Positions 1 through 7,201 of a stretch of DNA of 10,093 bases are shown in pieces. The stretch lies in NCBI GenBank assembly GCA_011620445.1, contig WOZB01000262.1, positions 1 through 10,093 of the forward strand, written 5' to 3'. Both the position numbers and the translations under genes were made by a program. Positions within the stretch are counted from its first letter, which is position 1, and every line of letters starts with the position of its first letter. Below the pieces are notes generated by a model. The model did not search any database. It worked only from the letters and a program-made list of their open reading frames with translations, and was not told the origin of the DNA. The stretch comes from Anaerolineaceae bacterium. GTDB taxonomy: Bacteria > Chloroflexota > Anaerolineae > Anaerolineales > Anaerolineaceae.

Positions 1-1028
1 TTATGCAAACCGCGGGGATGGTCAACATTCAGGTCGCGAACGTTCGCAAGGTGCATGGCAAAGAGTTGGCCGGGCACAATGCTAACAAGTGGAGAAACCC
101 ATTCATCAGGGATCTGAGGCAACCTGAAGGCAGTACGTCCCTCTCGCAGCATTTCTTCATCGTCCGATATAGCGATTAGTTCTGCTCCAAGTTCGTGAAG
201 CCCTTTAACAAAAGTCTTCATCTCCTGGATCATTCTGCCAGAAGGTGCAATTACAATAACCGGGAAGGCTTCCTCAACCACGGCCACCGGGCCGTGCATA
301 AAATCAGCGCTGCTATAAGGTTCAGCAATGATGTAATTTAATTCTTTGATTTTGAGCGCTACTTCGAAAGCTGTTGGATAGTTAAAGCCGCGGCCGATGA
401 CCACGCACATGCGCATGTAACGATAGCGCTCCGCTGCCTGGGCAATGGCAGGCGAAAGCTTGAGGGCTTCCTGCATCAGTTCAGGGACCGACCGCAAGAT
501 GGCTTCCCGCGCTGTGCTTTCTGAAGCTAAAGTGCTCAAGGCCGCAATGGCAGCCAGTTCAGTGGTGTAGGTTTTTGTCGCAGCAACAGAAAGTTCCGGG
601 CCGGCATGTAGATCCACCAGGAAGTCGGCTATTTCCGCAAGATCTGAGTTGGGCTCATTCGTAATGGCAATCGTCAGGGAACCCTGTCTTTTTGCTTCGG
701 CAATCACAGATACAATATCCGGGCTTTTGCCAGACTGGCTGATGCCGATCACCAGGGAATTTTTGTAACTTGGCACCTGGTGATAGATGCTGTGCAGGCT
801 TGGTGTAGCCAGACCAACCGAGAGGTGGTTGGCTGCGCCGAAAAGGTATTGCGCATAGCGCGCAGCATTATCGCTGGTACCGCGCGCCGCAATGACCACA
901 TTGGTCACTCTTTCGTCCTTCAGCAGTTTGCTGGTTTTCTTCAGATCAGCCCACTCATGATCGAAAAATCGCTGCAAGGCAAGGGGTTGTTCGTGGATTT
1001 CTTTATATAAGTTGGTATTATTGATCAT
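1..1028 (-). CDS. SIS-domain sugar-phosphate protein, probable glucosamine-6-phosphate deaminase (NagB-II/GlmS-isomerase type), 3' end cut by window edge
   Basis: Reading the minus strand from ATG at 1028-1026 gives 342 residues with no stop before the window edge. The last visible residues, DHPRGLH, match the usual C-terminal end of this family, so only a few residues should be missing. There are two SIS (phosphosugar isomerase) domains. The first carries [12 protein letters not shown], the serine-rich ISQSGKSPD loop and [13 protein letters not shown]. The second carries [18 protein letters not shown] and then the FMHGP motif. No N-terminal glutaminase domain is present, so this is not a full GlmS. 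Known proteins of this shape (NagB-II, AgaS-like) deaminate or isomerise amino-sugar 6-phosphates in the cytoplasm, releasing ammonia and feeding fructose 6-phosphate to glycolysis. The start is supported by TGGAGGA at 1040-1034 on the minus strand, five bases upstream. It is divergent from guaB and probably continues leftward in its own transcript. The family is clear; the exact substrate is not. Confidence 0.85.
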   Translation of the reverse strand, partial: MINNTNLYKEIHEQPLALQRFFDHEWADLKKTSKLLKDERVTNVVIAARGTSDNAARYAQYLFGAANHLSVGLATPSLHSIYHQVPSYKNSLVIGISQSGKSPDIVSVIAEAKRQGSLTIAITNEPNSDLAEIADFLVDLHAGPELSVAATKTYTTELAAIAALSTLASESTAREAILRSVPELMQEALKLSPAIAQAAERYRYMRMCVVIGRGFNYPTAFEVALKIKELNYIIAEPYSSADFMHGPVAVVEEAFPVIVIAPSGRMIQEMKTFVKGLHELGAELIAISDDEEMLREGRTAFRLPQIPDEWVSPLVSIVPGQLFAMHLANVRDLNVDHPRGLH

Positions 1029-1033
1029 GCTCG

Positions 1034-1040
1034 TCCTCCA
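1034..1040 (-). promoter_or_regulatory. Strong Shine-Dalgarno site of the SIS-domain gene
   Basis: TGGAGGA read on the minus strand lies five bases before the ATG at 1028. It fixes that start codon. Confidence 0.75.
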
Positions 1041-1066
1041 GCTCTTGGTCGGGTTTACATACAGGC

Positions 1067-1088
1067 TTCATTATAAGTTCATTATAAT
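1067..1088. promoter_or_regulatory. Divergent promoter region with direct repeat and -10-like boxes on both strands
   Basis: The 104-bp spacer between the SIS gene and guaB has an AT-rich core. The ten-base word TTCATTATAA occurs twice (1067-1076 and 1078-1087), one base apart. On the plus strand TATAAT lies at 1083-1088, a candidate -10 box for guaB. On the minus strand TATAAT occurs twice (1075-1070 and 1086-1081), candidate -10 boxes for the SIS gene. No convincing TTGACA-like -35 box sits at the right distance on either strand, so the exact promoters are uncertain. The 11-base period could also place a regulator on one face of the helix. Confidence 0.4.
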
Positions 1089-1122
1089 TGGCAAAAGTCG
1101 ATTGCGCCGCTCATGCGGAATG

Positions 1123-1130
1123 AAAGAGGA
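1123..1130 (+). promoter_or_regulatory. Shine-Dalgarno site of guaB
   Basis: AAAGAGGA ends three bases before ATG 1134 and directly abuts ATG 1131. It argues against the in-frame ATG at 1113, which has no ribosome binding site. The choice between 1131 and 1134 rests on spacing only; 1134 is preferred. Confidence 0.55.
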
Positions 1131-1133
1131 ATG

Positions 1134-2615
1134 ATGAACGAAGATGTATTTGCAAATCTGAATGAAGGTCTGACCTTCGATGACTTACTGATACTGCCGG
1201 GTTACAGCGAGAAATTGCCCTCAGAAGTAGATTTGCGTGCCCGACTGGCTGCAGATATCTACTTGAATCTACCGCTGATGTCTGCGGCTATGGATACCGT
1301 AACAGGAGCCCGCATGGCCATAGCCATGGCCCGGGAGGGCGGAATCGGCATGATCCACCGGAACCTGACCCCTGAAGACCAGGCCCGCGAAGTTGAGATC
1401 GTCAAACGCTCCGAATCGGGCATGATTTCAGACCCGATCGTACTGCCTCCTACAGCCCTCATCAAGGAAGCCGAAGTCATCATGGCCCGTTTTCACATTA
1501 GCGGCTTGCCCATTATTGAACCCCTCGGCGAAAAATTGGTTGGAATTCTCACCAACCGGGACCTGCGTTTTGTAAACCCTGAAGACATGGAAAAGCCGGT
1601 CACGGAATTTATGACCGCAGAAGGACTGGTGACCGCGCCCATTGGCACCAGTCTGGAGCAAGCCAAAGAGATCCTGCAGAAACACCGCATTGAGAAATTG
1701 CCGCTCGTGGACGAATTCGGCCATCTGAAGGGTCTGATTACAGTCAAAGATATCCAAAAGCGCATTCAATATCCTTCGGCTTCGAAGGATGCCCAGGGCC
1801 GCCTGTTAGCCGGTGCGGCAGTGGGCGTAGGCAATGACCTGGCAGAGCGCGTAGAACGCATGCTGGAACAAAATGTGGATATTTTGGACATTGATACCGC
1901 CCACGGGCACTCCCTGGGCGTACTCAAGGCTATCAAACTCATTAAATCCATTGCCCCGCACCTGCCCCTGATAGCTGGAAATGTGGTCACTGCGGAAGGT
2001 ACAGAAGCTCTGATCGAAGCTGGCGCTGATGCCGTTAAAGTGGGCGTGGGGGCAGGCTCCATTTGCACCACCCGGGTGATTTCCGGGGCAGGGTACCCAC
2101 AAATGTCAGCTATTTATTATTGCGCCAAAGCGGCAGCCGAACACAATGTGCCGGTGATTGCGGATGGCGGTCTCAAGTTCAGCGGTGATATTGTCAAGGC
2201 CATTGCGGCCGGGGCAGAGACGGTCATGCTTGGCAGCCTTCTGGCTGGCCTGGAGGAAGGCCCGGGAGATTTGATTTTGTATGAAGGCCGGCAGTTTAAA
2301 AGTTACCGCGGCATGGGCAGCGTGGGAGCCATGGAAGGCTTTGCCAGGGATCGATACGCCAGCGGTCAGGGTGAAGGCCACAAATTAGTGCCCGAGGGCA
2401 TTGAAGGCATGGTGCCTTATCGGGGCACGCTCCACGAGCATATCTTCCAGCTTGTAGGAGGCTTGCGCTCTGGCATGGGCTATGCCGGGGTTGCTAATCT
2501 CGATGAGTTGCGCACAAAGGCCAGGCTTATTCGTATTACCGGTGCTGGTCTGGTTGAGAGCCATCCGCACGATGTGAAAATGACCCGAGACGCCCCAAAC
2601 TACATGCGCGAATAA
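1134..2615 (+). CDS. guaB: Inosine-5'-monophosphate dehydrogenase
   Basis: This enzyme oxidises IMP to XMP with NAD+, the first committed step of GMP synthesis, in the cytoplasm. From ATG 1134 the protein has 493 residues, normal for bacterial IMPDH. The N-terminal [15 protein letters not shown] and MSAAMDTVT segments belong to the TIM barrel. Two CBS domains are inserted at about residues 95-210 (HISGLPIIE...VGILTNRD, and [10 protein letters not shown]...LKGLITVKD). The barrel resumes with DTAHGHS (254-260) and the catalytic loop GAGSICTTR, nucleophile Cys311. Next come [16 protein letters not shown] and the mobile flap with Arg407-Tyr408, and the C-terminal ESHPHDV...PNY. The catalytic loop has Ala307 where most family members have Pro (GPGSICTTR). 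Alternative in-frame starts are 1113 and 1131. It is divergent from the SIS gene and convergent with the small kinase, so it is probably transcribed alone. The identification is secure. Confidence 0.97.
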   Translation: MNEDVFANLNEGLTFDDLLILPGYSEKLPSEVDLRARLAADIYLNLPLMSAAMDTVTGARMAIAMAREGGIGMIHRNLTPEDQAREVEIVKRSESGMISDPIVLPPTALIKEAEVIMARFHISGLPIIEPLGEKLVGILTNRDLRFVNPEDMEKPVTEFMTAEGLVTAPIGTSLEQAKEILQKHRIEKLPLVDEFGHLKGLITVKDIQKRIQYPSASKDAQGRLLAGAAVGVGNDLAERVERMLEQNVDILDIDTAHGHSLGVLKAIKLIKSIAPHLPLIAGNVVTAEGTEALIEAGADAVKVGVGAGSICTTRVISGAGYPQMSAIYYCAKAAAEHNVPVIADGGLKFSGDIVKAIAAGAETVMLGSLLAGLEEGPGDLILYEGRQFKSYRGMGSVGAMEGFARDRYASGQGEGHKLVPEGIEGMVPYRGTLHEHIFQLVGGLRSGMGYAGVANLDELRTKARLIRITGAGLVESHPHDVKMTRDAPNYMRE

Positions 2616-2668
2616 GGCATCCGAAATTAACCGAAAGCGGATCGTTTGGAAATAACTCACCGGTGGCC

Positions 2669-3277
2669 TTAACTCTCGATGAAGAAGTCAGCTTTCTTCT
2701 CGATGTCAAATGTACAGATATATTTCTCTTCCAGGGGTATCCAAAGCTTCTTGAATTCTTCCAGCTTGATTGGGTTTCTGGCTTTGAGACGCGCCAGTTG
2801 AATATCGGTAGGGCAGCTCATGAAGATGGACAAGTCGTAGTAAGCCCCTAACTTTGGATGTAAGGCATAAGACCCTTCAACAATAGTTAATTGGGCAGGA
2901 GGTAAGCCTCGCCACTCCCCCAATCGCATGCGGCTGCAGTCAAAGGACTGGTAATTGAAACCTTCTTCTTTGCGTAGGAAGGGCAAAACATCAACCGGAA
3001 AACGTTCATAGTGCAAAGTGCTTCCCGGTTCCGCCAGGCGTTCTATTGTGCGAAGCTCCTGGGGAAGGAAGAAATCATCCATGTGAACCAACCTGGCTGC
3101 GTAATCTTTGGCTAGTTTCTCTGCCAGGCGTGACTTGCCGCTAGCCGCCCGACCATCAATGGCCAAAACAACAGGCGCGTCAGTAGAAAGTAAGCTTTCA
3201 AGACGAGCGGCAAGAACTTCAAGCTTTTCTAGCTTTAGCCGAACCTGCCCGGTCATTCGATCAGAATCTGGCTGCAT
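2669..3277 (-). CDS. P-loop kinase of the uridine kinase-like family, substrate unknown
   Basis: The 202-residue protein is the length of a complete uridine-kinase-fold enzyme. Residues about 37-51 form a beta strand and Walker A loop (VLAIDGRAASGKS). HMDDFFLP at about 70-77 is the acidic DDF motif that in uridine kinase and phosphoribulokinase relatives contacts substrate and magnesium. ERLAEPGSTLHYERFP, then YQSFDC, IVEGSYALHP, a YDLSIF strand and the C-terminal WIPLEEKY follow the pattern of a Firmicutes-type group usually annotated 'uridine kinase' or 'AAA family ATPase', whose real substrate I do not know. An ATP-dependent phosphotransfer on a small molecule is the safe statement. The gene is divergent from the sugar-acid operon across a 60-bp symmetric spacer, which suggests co-regulation, and a sugar-acid or nucleoside substrate is possible. 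Start: ATG at 3277 with only a weak AGAAGA before it. A second Met at residue 8 is possible. Confidence 0.8.
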   Translation of the reverse strand: MQPDSDRMTGQVRLKLEKLEVLAARLESLLSTDAPVVLAIDGRAASGKSRLAEKLAKDYAARLVHMDDFFLPQELRTIERLAEPGSTLHYERFPVDVLPFLRKEEGFNYQSFDCSRMRLGEWRGLPPAQLTIVEGSYALHPKLGAYYDLSIFMSCPTDIQLARLKARNPIKLEEFKKLWIPLEEKYICTFDIEKKADFFIES

Positions 3278-3283
3278 TCTTCT

Positions 3284-3331
3284 ATTCTACTGGTTAAATT
3301 ATGGAAAGAGAACCAAGCTTAATAGTAGAAT
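3284..3331. promoter_or_regulatory. Symmetric inverted repeat between divergent genes: candidate paired leaderless promoters or operator
   Basis: ATTCTACT at 3284-3291 and AGTAGAAT at 3324-3331 are perfect inverted copies. A second inner match, TTAA, is offset by one base in each arm. Each arm contains TAGAAT reading outward, and on both sides exactly six bases separate TAGAAT from an ATG (3277 on the minus strand, 3338 on the plus strand). This is the TANNNT-N6-ATG layout known for leaderless transcripts. It would explain why neither gene has a well-placed Shine-Dalgarno site. No good -35 box is visible. The repeat could instead be the operator of a dimeric regulator. Confidence 0.5.
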
Positions 3332-3337
3332 GAGGGC

Positions 3338-4633
3338 ATGAGACGCAGCCAAATATTCCATAATGTCTTCATAAAAAGTGAAAGTCCGGAAGGCTTAAGC
3401 GACCTCGCCATGCAGAAAGCCATCCTTGAAAGCCAGGGATCGCTGACAGGTTTGAAAAAAGTGCTCATCATCCCGCCGGATACAACCCGGCTGCATGCCT
3501 ATGCCGGTGTCTTAGTAAGGATGCTGCTCGATCTGTTGCCGACCGACTGCCAGGTGGACATCCTGCCCGCCTTAGGCACGCACCAGGCTATGAGCAAAGC
3601 AGACCTGGACCTGGCATTTCCTGGAGTTCCTCACAACCTTTTCCGGGTTCACGATTGGCGCAGAGATGTACAGAAAATTGGCGAAGTGCCCATTGCCTTC
3701 ATCGAAGAATTGAGTAAAGGCAAGCTCAAGCAATCTGTTTCAGTTGAAGTTGACCGACTGCTCCTCGACCCAAGCTATGACCGTATTTTTTCAATCGGCC
3801 AGGTAATCCCACATGAAGTTGCCGGTATGGCCAATTACAATAAGAACTTGTTAATTGGTTGTGGTGGGCCTGCCATGATTAATGCCAGCCACCTTCTCGG
3901 CGCGCTCTGCGGGATTGAAAGCCTTATGGGCAGGGATCATACGCCAGTTCACCAGCTCTTTGATTATGCTGAGAGCCACTTTTTGGACGACTCGCGCATC
4001 CAATACCTGCTGACAGTTACAACCGTAAGCTTGGCTGGCAAGGTGCAGGTTCACGGTTTGGGGGTTGGGCGCGGGCGTGCGCTTTTCAGTCAGGCGGTAA
4101 AACTCAGCCAGCAGAAGAATATTTTTCTTTTGGAAAAACCGGTCAAAAAGGCCGTTGTATATTTACGGCCGGACGAATTTAAATCCACCTGGCTGGGAAA
4201 TAAGGCTATTTATCGAACGCGTTCGATGATGGCGGATGGCGGCCAGTTGATTATCATCGCACCGGGGGTTGAAAAATTTGGCGAGGACACGACCATTGAT
4301 ACTCTGATCCGCAAGTACGGCTATCTTGGCACTTCTCCCACCCTACAGGCACTTGAAGCTAATCCAGACTTGCAGATTAACCAGAGCGCGGCTGCCCATC
4401 TCATCCACGGTTCGTCAGAAGGGCGTTTTGAGGTGGTTTACGCCGCTGGTGGTCTGACGGCTAAGGAAGTTGAGAGCGTTGGCTTTACTTATCTTGACCC
4501 GAAGATTGCGCTGCAAAAATACCCGATAGAAAACTTAAGACCTGGTTTCAACCAGTTGAATGGTGAAGAGATTTATTACATCGAAAATCCAGCCTTGGGG
4601 CTCTGGGCACTTCAATCCAGTTTTGACGATTGA
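3338..4633 (+). CDS. LarA-superfamily nickel-pincer racemase/epimerase, probable D-gluconate/D-mannonate 2-epimerase
   Basis: This 431-residue protein belongs to the lactate racemase LarA superfamily (DUF2088). These enzymes use a nickel-pincer nucleotide to move hydride at the alpha carbon of 2-hydroxy acids. Key residues fit those I recall for Lactobacillus plantarum LarA: DTTR with Asp48 and Arg51 (LarA D72, R75), GTHQ with His82 (catalytic H108), and IPHE with His159 (catalytic H174). They continue with Lys169 in NYNKN (pincer attachment K184) and His185 in NASHLLG (nickel ligand H200). The spacings 159-169-185 equal LarA's 174-184-200. The usual Gly-Gly before the lysine is replaced by NYN, so this is a distinct subgroup. 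Characterised superfamily members include D-gluconate 2-epimerases. The neighbouring mannonate-oxidoreductase-type SDR and 6-phosphogluconate dehydrogenase make D-mannonate/D-gluconate the best guess. It heads the operon. Start ATG 3338 has GAGGG only one base upstream and may be leaderless. The maturation genes larB, larC and larE are not here. Confidence 0.82.
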   Translation: MRRSQIFHNVFIKSESPEGLSDLAMQKAILESQGSLTGLKKVLIIPPDTTRLHAYAGVLVRMLLDLLPTDCQVDILPALGTHQAMSKADLDLAFPGVPHNLFRVHDWRRDVQKIGEVPIAFIEELSKGKLKQSVSVEVDRLLLDPSYDRIFSIGQVIPHEVAGMANYNKNLLIGCGGPAMINASHLLGALCGIESLMGRDHTPVHQLFDYAESHFLDDSRIQYLLTVTTVSLAGKVQVHGLGVGRGRALFSQAVKLSQQKNIFLLEKPVKKAVVYLRPDEFKSTWLGNKAIYRTRSMMADGGQLIIIAPGVEKFGEDTTIDTLIRKYGYLGTSPTLQALEANPDLQINQSAAAHLIHGSSEGRFEVVYAAGGLTAKEVESVGFTYLDPKIALQKYPIENLRPGFNQLNGEEIYYIENPALGLWALQSSFDD

Positions 4634-4640
4634 AAGAGGA
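4633..4640 (+). promoter_or_regulatory. Shine-Dalgarno site overlapping the larA-like stop codon
   Basis: AAAGAGGA begins on the last base of the upstream TGA (4631-4633) and sits four bases before ATG 4645. It fixes ATG 4645 as the kinase start rather than the TTG at 4630, and suggests translational coupling of the two genes. Confidence 0.7.
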
Positions 4641-4644
4641 AGAT

Positions 4645-5718
4645 ATGCAATTGAAAGAAAACTATAACTACGCCTTGTTGATGCCGACCAGCATGGGGGT
4701 GCGCCTCACACCACCCGACCGCCAGCCTGTACACACCAGCTCGCACTTTCAGATGCAATCCACCAGCGCGGAGTCCAACGTTGGTCAGATAGCAGCCTCA
4801 CTTGGCATGCGGGTCAAACTGCTGACAGCTTTCGTCAAGGATAGCCCGATTGCGCGCTTCATTAAAGACGAGCTGCGCAAACGCAACCTGGAATTCGAAG
4901 GCCCCGAACTGCCCCAAGGCGGCCCCTGGGGCTGGCGGCACCAATTTAATATTGCTGATAGCGGTTACGGCTTGCGAGGGCCTTTGGTCTGGAATGACCG
5001 GGCCGGTGAAGTAGGCCGCACGCTTTCTACGAATAGTTTTGATCTGGAGCGGATTTTTATCTCTGAAGGGGTGGGCATAGTTCACATTTCAGGCCTGATT
5101 GCGGCTTTATCTGAATCCACAGCCACTTTTTGCGTGGCCATTGCTGAGGCAGCCCGAAAAGCTGGCACGCTTATCAGCTTTGACCTAAACTATCGGGCTT
5201 CTTTTTGGGTGAACAGAGAAGAAGAGCTGCACGAGGTTTTCGGGAAAATTGCCAGTCTGGCGGATATTCTCATTGGTAATGAGGAAGATTTCCAGCTTGC
5301 CCTTGGTTTTGAAGGTCCTGCGATTGATACTTCCGGCTTGCCTGCCAAGGTGGCAGCTTATAAGAACATGGCTGAACAGGTGCGAAAGCGCTACCCAAAT
5401 TGCCAGGTTTTCGCCAATACCTTGCGCGAGGTGCACTCAGCCAATGAACACGAATGGGGAGCCCTGCTGTGGGCAGATGGCAGTTGGTATGTGGAAGAAC
5501 CACGCCCTATCCAGGTGCTTGACCGTATCGGGGGCGGGGATGGTTTTGTCGGCGGTCTGCTCTACGGCATCTTGAAAGGATGGCAACCGGCGGATTGGCT
5601 GCACTTTGGCTGGGCCACCGGCTGTATGGCCACCTCCGTGTTGGAGGATTATGCCCAACCTGTCAGCGAAGCCCAGGTCTGGTCAGTTTACAAAGGTAAT
5701 GCCCGCGTGCAGCGGTAA
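4645..5718 (+). CDS. PfkB-family sugar/sugar-acid kinase (2-keto-3-deoxygluconate kinase-like)
   Basis: This 357-residue ribokinase/PfkB-fold kinase transfers phosphate from ATP to a hydroxyl of a sugar or sugar acid in the cytoplasm. Visible elements are an N-terminal substrate-binding region ending in AESNVGQIAASLG (about 42-54) and SFDLNYRASFW (178-188), a motif typical of KDG and related kinases. GNEEDF (211-216) and the C-terminal signature DRIGGGDGF (293-301) follow, with Asp299 as catalytic base and the glycines as anion hole. The signature reads GGGD rather than the textbook GAGD, common in KDG-kinase-like members. Family homology favours 2-keto-3-deoxygluconate kinase. The next gene is 6-phosphogluconate dehydrogenase, and no KDPG aldolase or mannonate dehydratase is visible, so D-gluconate (giving 6-phosphogluconate) is a serious alternative. 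It lies 11 bp after the epimerase gene and 15 bp before 6PGDH, in one operon. Confidence 0.85.
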   Translation: MQLKENYNYALLMPTSMGVRLTPPDRQPVHTSSHFQMQSTSAESNVGQIAASLGMRVKLLTAFVKDSPIARFIKDELRKRNLEFEGPELPQGGPWGWRHQFNIADSGYGLRGPLVWNDRAGEVGRTLSTNSFDLERIFISEGVGIVHISGLIAALSESTATFCVAIAEAARKAGTLISFDLNYRASFWVNREEELHEVFGKIASLADILIGNEEDFQLALGFEGPAIDTSGLPAKVAAYKNMAEQVRKRYPNCQVFANTLREVHSANEHEWGALLWADGSWYVEEPRPIQVLDRIGGGDGFVGGLLYGILKGWQPADWLHFGWATGCMATSVLEDYAQPVSEAQVWSVYKGNARVQR

Positions 5719-5733
5719 ATTTTTGGAGGTCTG

Positions 5734-7185
5734 GTGAAAGAAAAATCTGACATTGCTATTATTGGTCTGGCAGTCATGGGTGAGAACCTTGCTCTTAACA
5801 TGGAAAGCAAGGGCTATACCGTGTCTTTATTCAACCGTCACATGGAAAGAGTCTCCGCCTTTTTAATTGGCCGAGGTCATGGCAAGAATTTTAGGGGTGC
5901 AGATAAGCTTGAAATTCTGGTTGCTCAACTGGAACGCCCGCGGAAATTGATGCTGATGATAAAGGCAGGCGCACCCGTTGACGAGATGATTGAAAAATTG
6001 ATTCCCTTGCTGGAACCTGGCGATCTGATAATCGATGGGGGCAACTCCAACTATCAGGATACGGAAAGACGTACGAAATACGTTGAGGAAAATGGTTTGT
6101 TGTATATCGGTTGCGGCGTATCCGGTGGCGAAGAAGGCGCTTTGCATGGACCTTCCATGATGCCTGGCGGGTCCGAAGCCGCCTGGCCCCTGGTTAAACC
6201 GCTTTTTCAGGCTATCGCTGCGCATACTGAAGACGGCGCGCCTTGTTGTGAGTGGATTGGTTCTGGTGGAGCAGGGCATTTCGTAAAGATGGTGCATAAT
6301 GGCATTGAATACGGTGATATGCAGCTCATTGCTGAGGTTTACCAAATCATGAAATTTGGGCTTGGCATGGACAATCCTGCCATGGCACAGACCTTTGCCG
6401 CCTGGAATGAAGGCAATCTGGATAGCTATCTGATTGAGATCACGCGCGATATCTTACGCTACAAAGATGAATCCGGGCAATACCCGCTTGATTATATTTT
6501 GGATAAAGCCGGGCAAAAAGGCACCGGTAAATGGACCGGGCAGGAAGCCCTTGAAGAGGGCGTACCCCTGACACTGGTAGTGGAAGCAGTTTTAGCGCGC
6601 TCACTTTCAGCGATGAAAGAGACGCGCCTTTTGGCTAAACAAACCTATGGCCAGACGAATCACAGCATTACACAGGATGGCTTAAGCCTGCACGACCTGG
6701 AAGATGCCCTCTATGCTTCCAAAATCGTTTCCTATGCCCAGGGTTTTATGCTCATGCGCCAGTCCGCGCAAACCCATGGCTGGAACCTTAATTATGGCGA
6801 AATTGCCAATATTTGGCGGGAGGGCTGCATCATCCGAAGTGTCTTCCTGACCAGGATCAAGGAAGCCTTCGATGCGGATTCAAACCTCGGGAATTTGCTG
6901 CTTGCACCGTACTTCGTGCAAGCAGTCAAAAGTGCTTTGCCAGGTTGGCGCCGGGTAGCTGCAACAGCCCAGATGCATGGCATTTCGATCCCGTGCATCA
7001 GTTCCGCTTTGGCATTTTTCGATGGCTTCACTTCCGATCGCCTCTCTGCAAACCTGTTACAGGCTCAACGGGATTACTTTGGAGCCCATACCTACGAACG
7101 CATTGATCGACCTGCAGGCGAGTATTTTCATACCAACTGGACCGGTGAGGGCGGCAGTACAGCCTCCACGGTTTACCAAAAATAA
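5734..7185 (+). CDS. gnd: 6-phosphogluconate dehydrogenase, decarboxylating
   Basis: The enzyme converts 6-phosphogluconate to ribulose 5-phosphate and CO2 while reducing NADP+, in the pentose phosphate pathway. The 483 residues match the long, homodimeric form. The Rossmann domain opens with IIGLAVMG (9-16), and Asn34-Arg35 after the second strand mark NADP preference. DGGNSNY (101-107), GVSGGEEGA (128-136) and GHFVKMVHNGIEYGDMQ contain catalytic Lys185 and Glu192. The all-helical C-terminal domain ends in FHTNWTGEGGSTASTVYQK, with the tail that reaches the partner subunit. It starts at GTG 5734, with TTTGGAGG at 5722-5729 four bases upstream. It sits inside a sugar-acid operon rather than beside zwf, which suggests its substrate here comes from gluconate rather than from glucose 6-phosphate. 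Confidence 0.97.
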   Translation: MKEKSDIAIIGLAVMGENLALNMESKGYTVSLFNRHMERVSAFLIGRGHGKNFRGADKLEILVAQLERPRKLMLMIKAGAPVDEMIEKLIPLLEPGDLIIDGGNSNYQDTERRTKYVEENGLLYIGCGVSGGEEGALHGPSMMPGGSEAAWPLVKPLFQAIAAHTEDGAPCCEWIGSGGAGHFVKMVHNGIEYGDMQLIAEVYQIMKFGLGMDNPAMAQTFAAWNEGNLDSYLIEITRDILRYKDESGQYPLDYILDKAGQKGTGKWTGQEALEEGVPLTLVVEAVLARSLSAMKETRLLAKQTYGQTNHSITQDGLSLHDLEDALYASKIVSYAQGFMLMRQSAQTHGWNLNYGEIANIWREGCIIRSVFLTRIKEAFDADSNLGNLLLAPYFVQAVKSALPGWRRVAATAQMHGISIPCISSALAFFDGFTSDRLSANLLQAQRDYFGAHTYERIDRPAGEYFHTNWTGEGGSTASTVYQK

Positions 7186-7201
7186 GAATACAGGACAGGT
7201 T

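Noticed and set aside
780..1010. Small plus-strand open frame antisense to the SIS gene
   Set aside because: The minus-strand frame here encodes conserved SIS motifs; the plus-strand product resembles nothing.
2620..2668. Possible terminator between guaB and the small kinase (short ATCCG/CGGAT stem, CACCGGTG palindrome)
   Set aside because: Stems are only five and four base pairs, with no T-tract, so they do not support an intrinsic terminator.
4630..4644. TTG start for the PfkB kinase overlapping the epimerase stop
   Set aside because: The Shine-Dalgarno sequence lies after this TTG and is well placed for ATG 4645.
5863..6345. 160-codon minus-strand open frame inside gnd
   Set aside because: It is a shadow of a strongly conserved gene, with no motif or ribosome binding site of its own.
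6977..7201. In-frame upstream extension of the SDR reading frame
   Set aside because: It would overlap gnd by about 200 bases, has no SDR homology, and the family N-terminus begins at ATG 7202.
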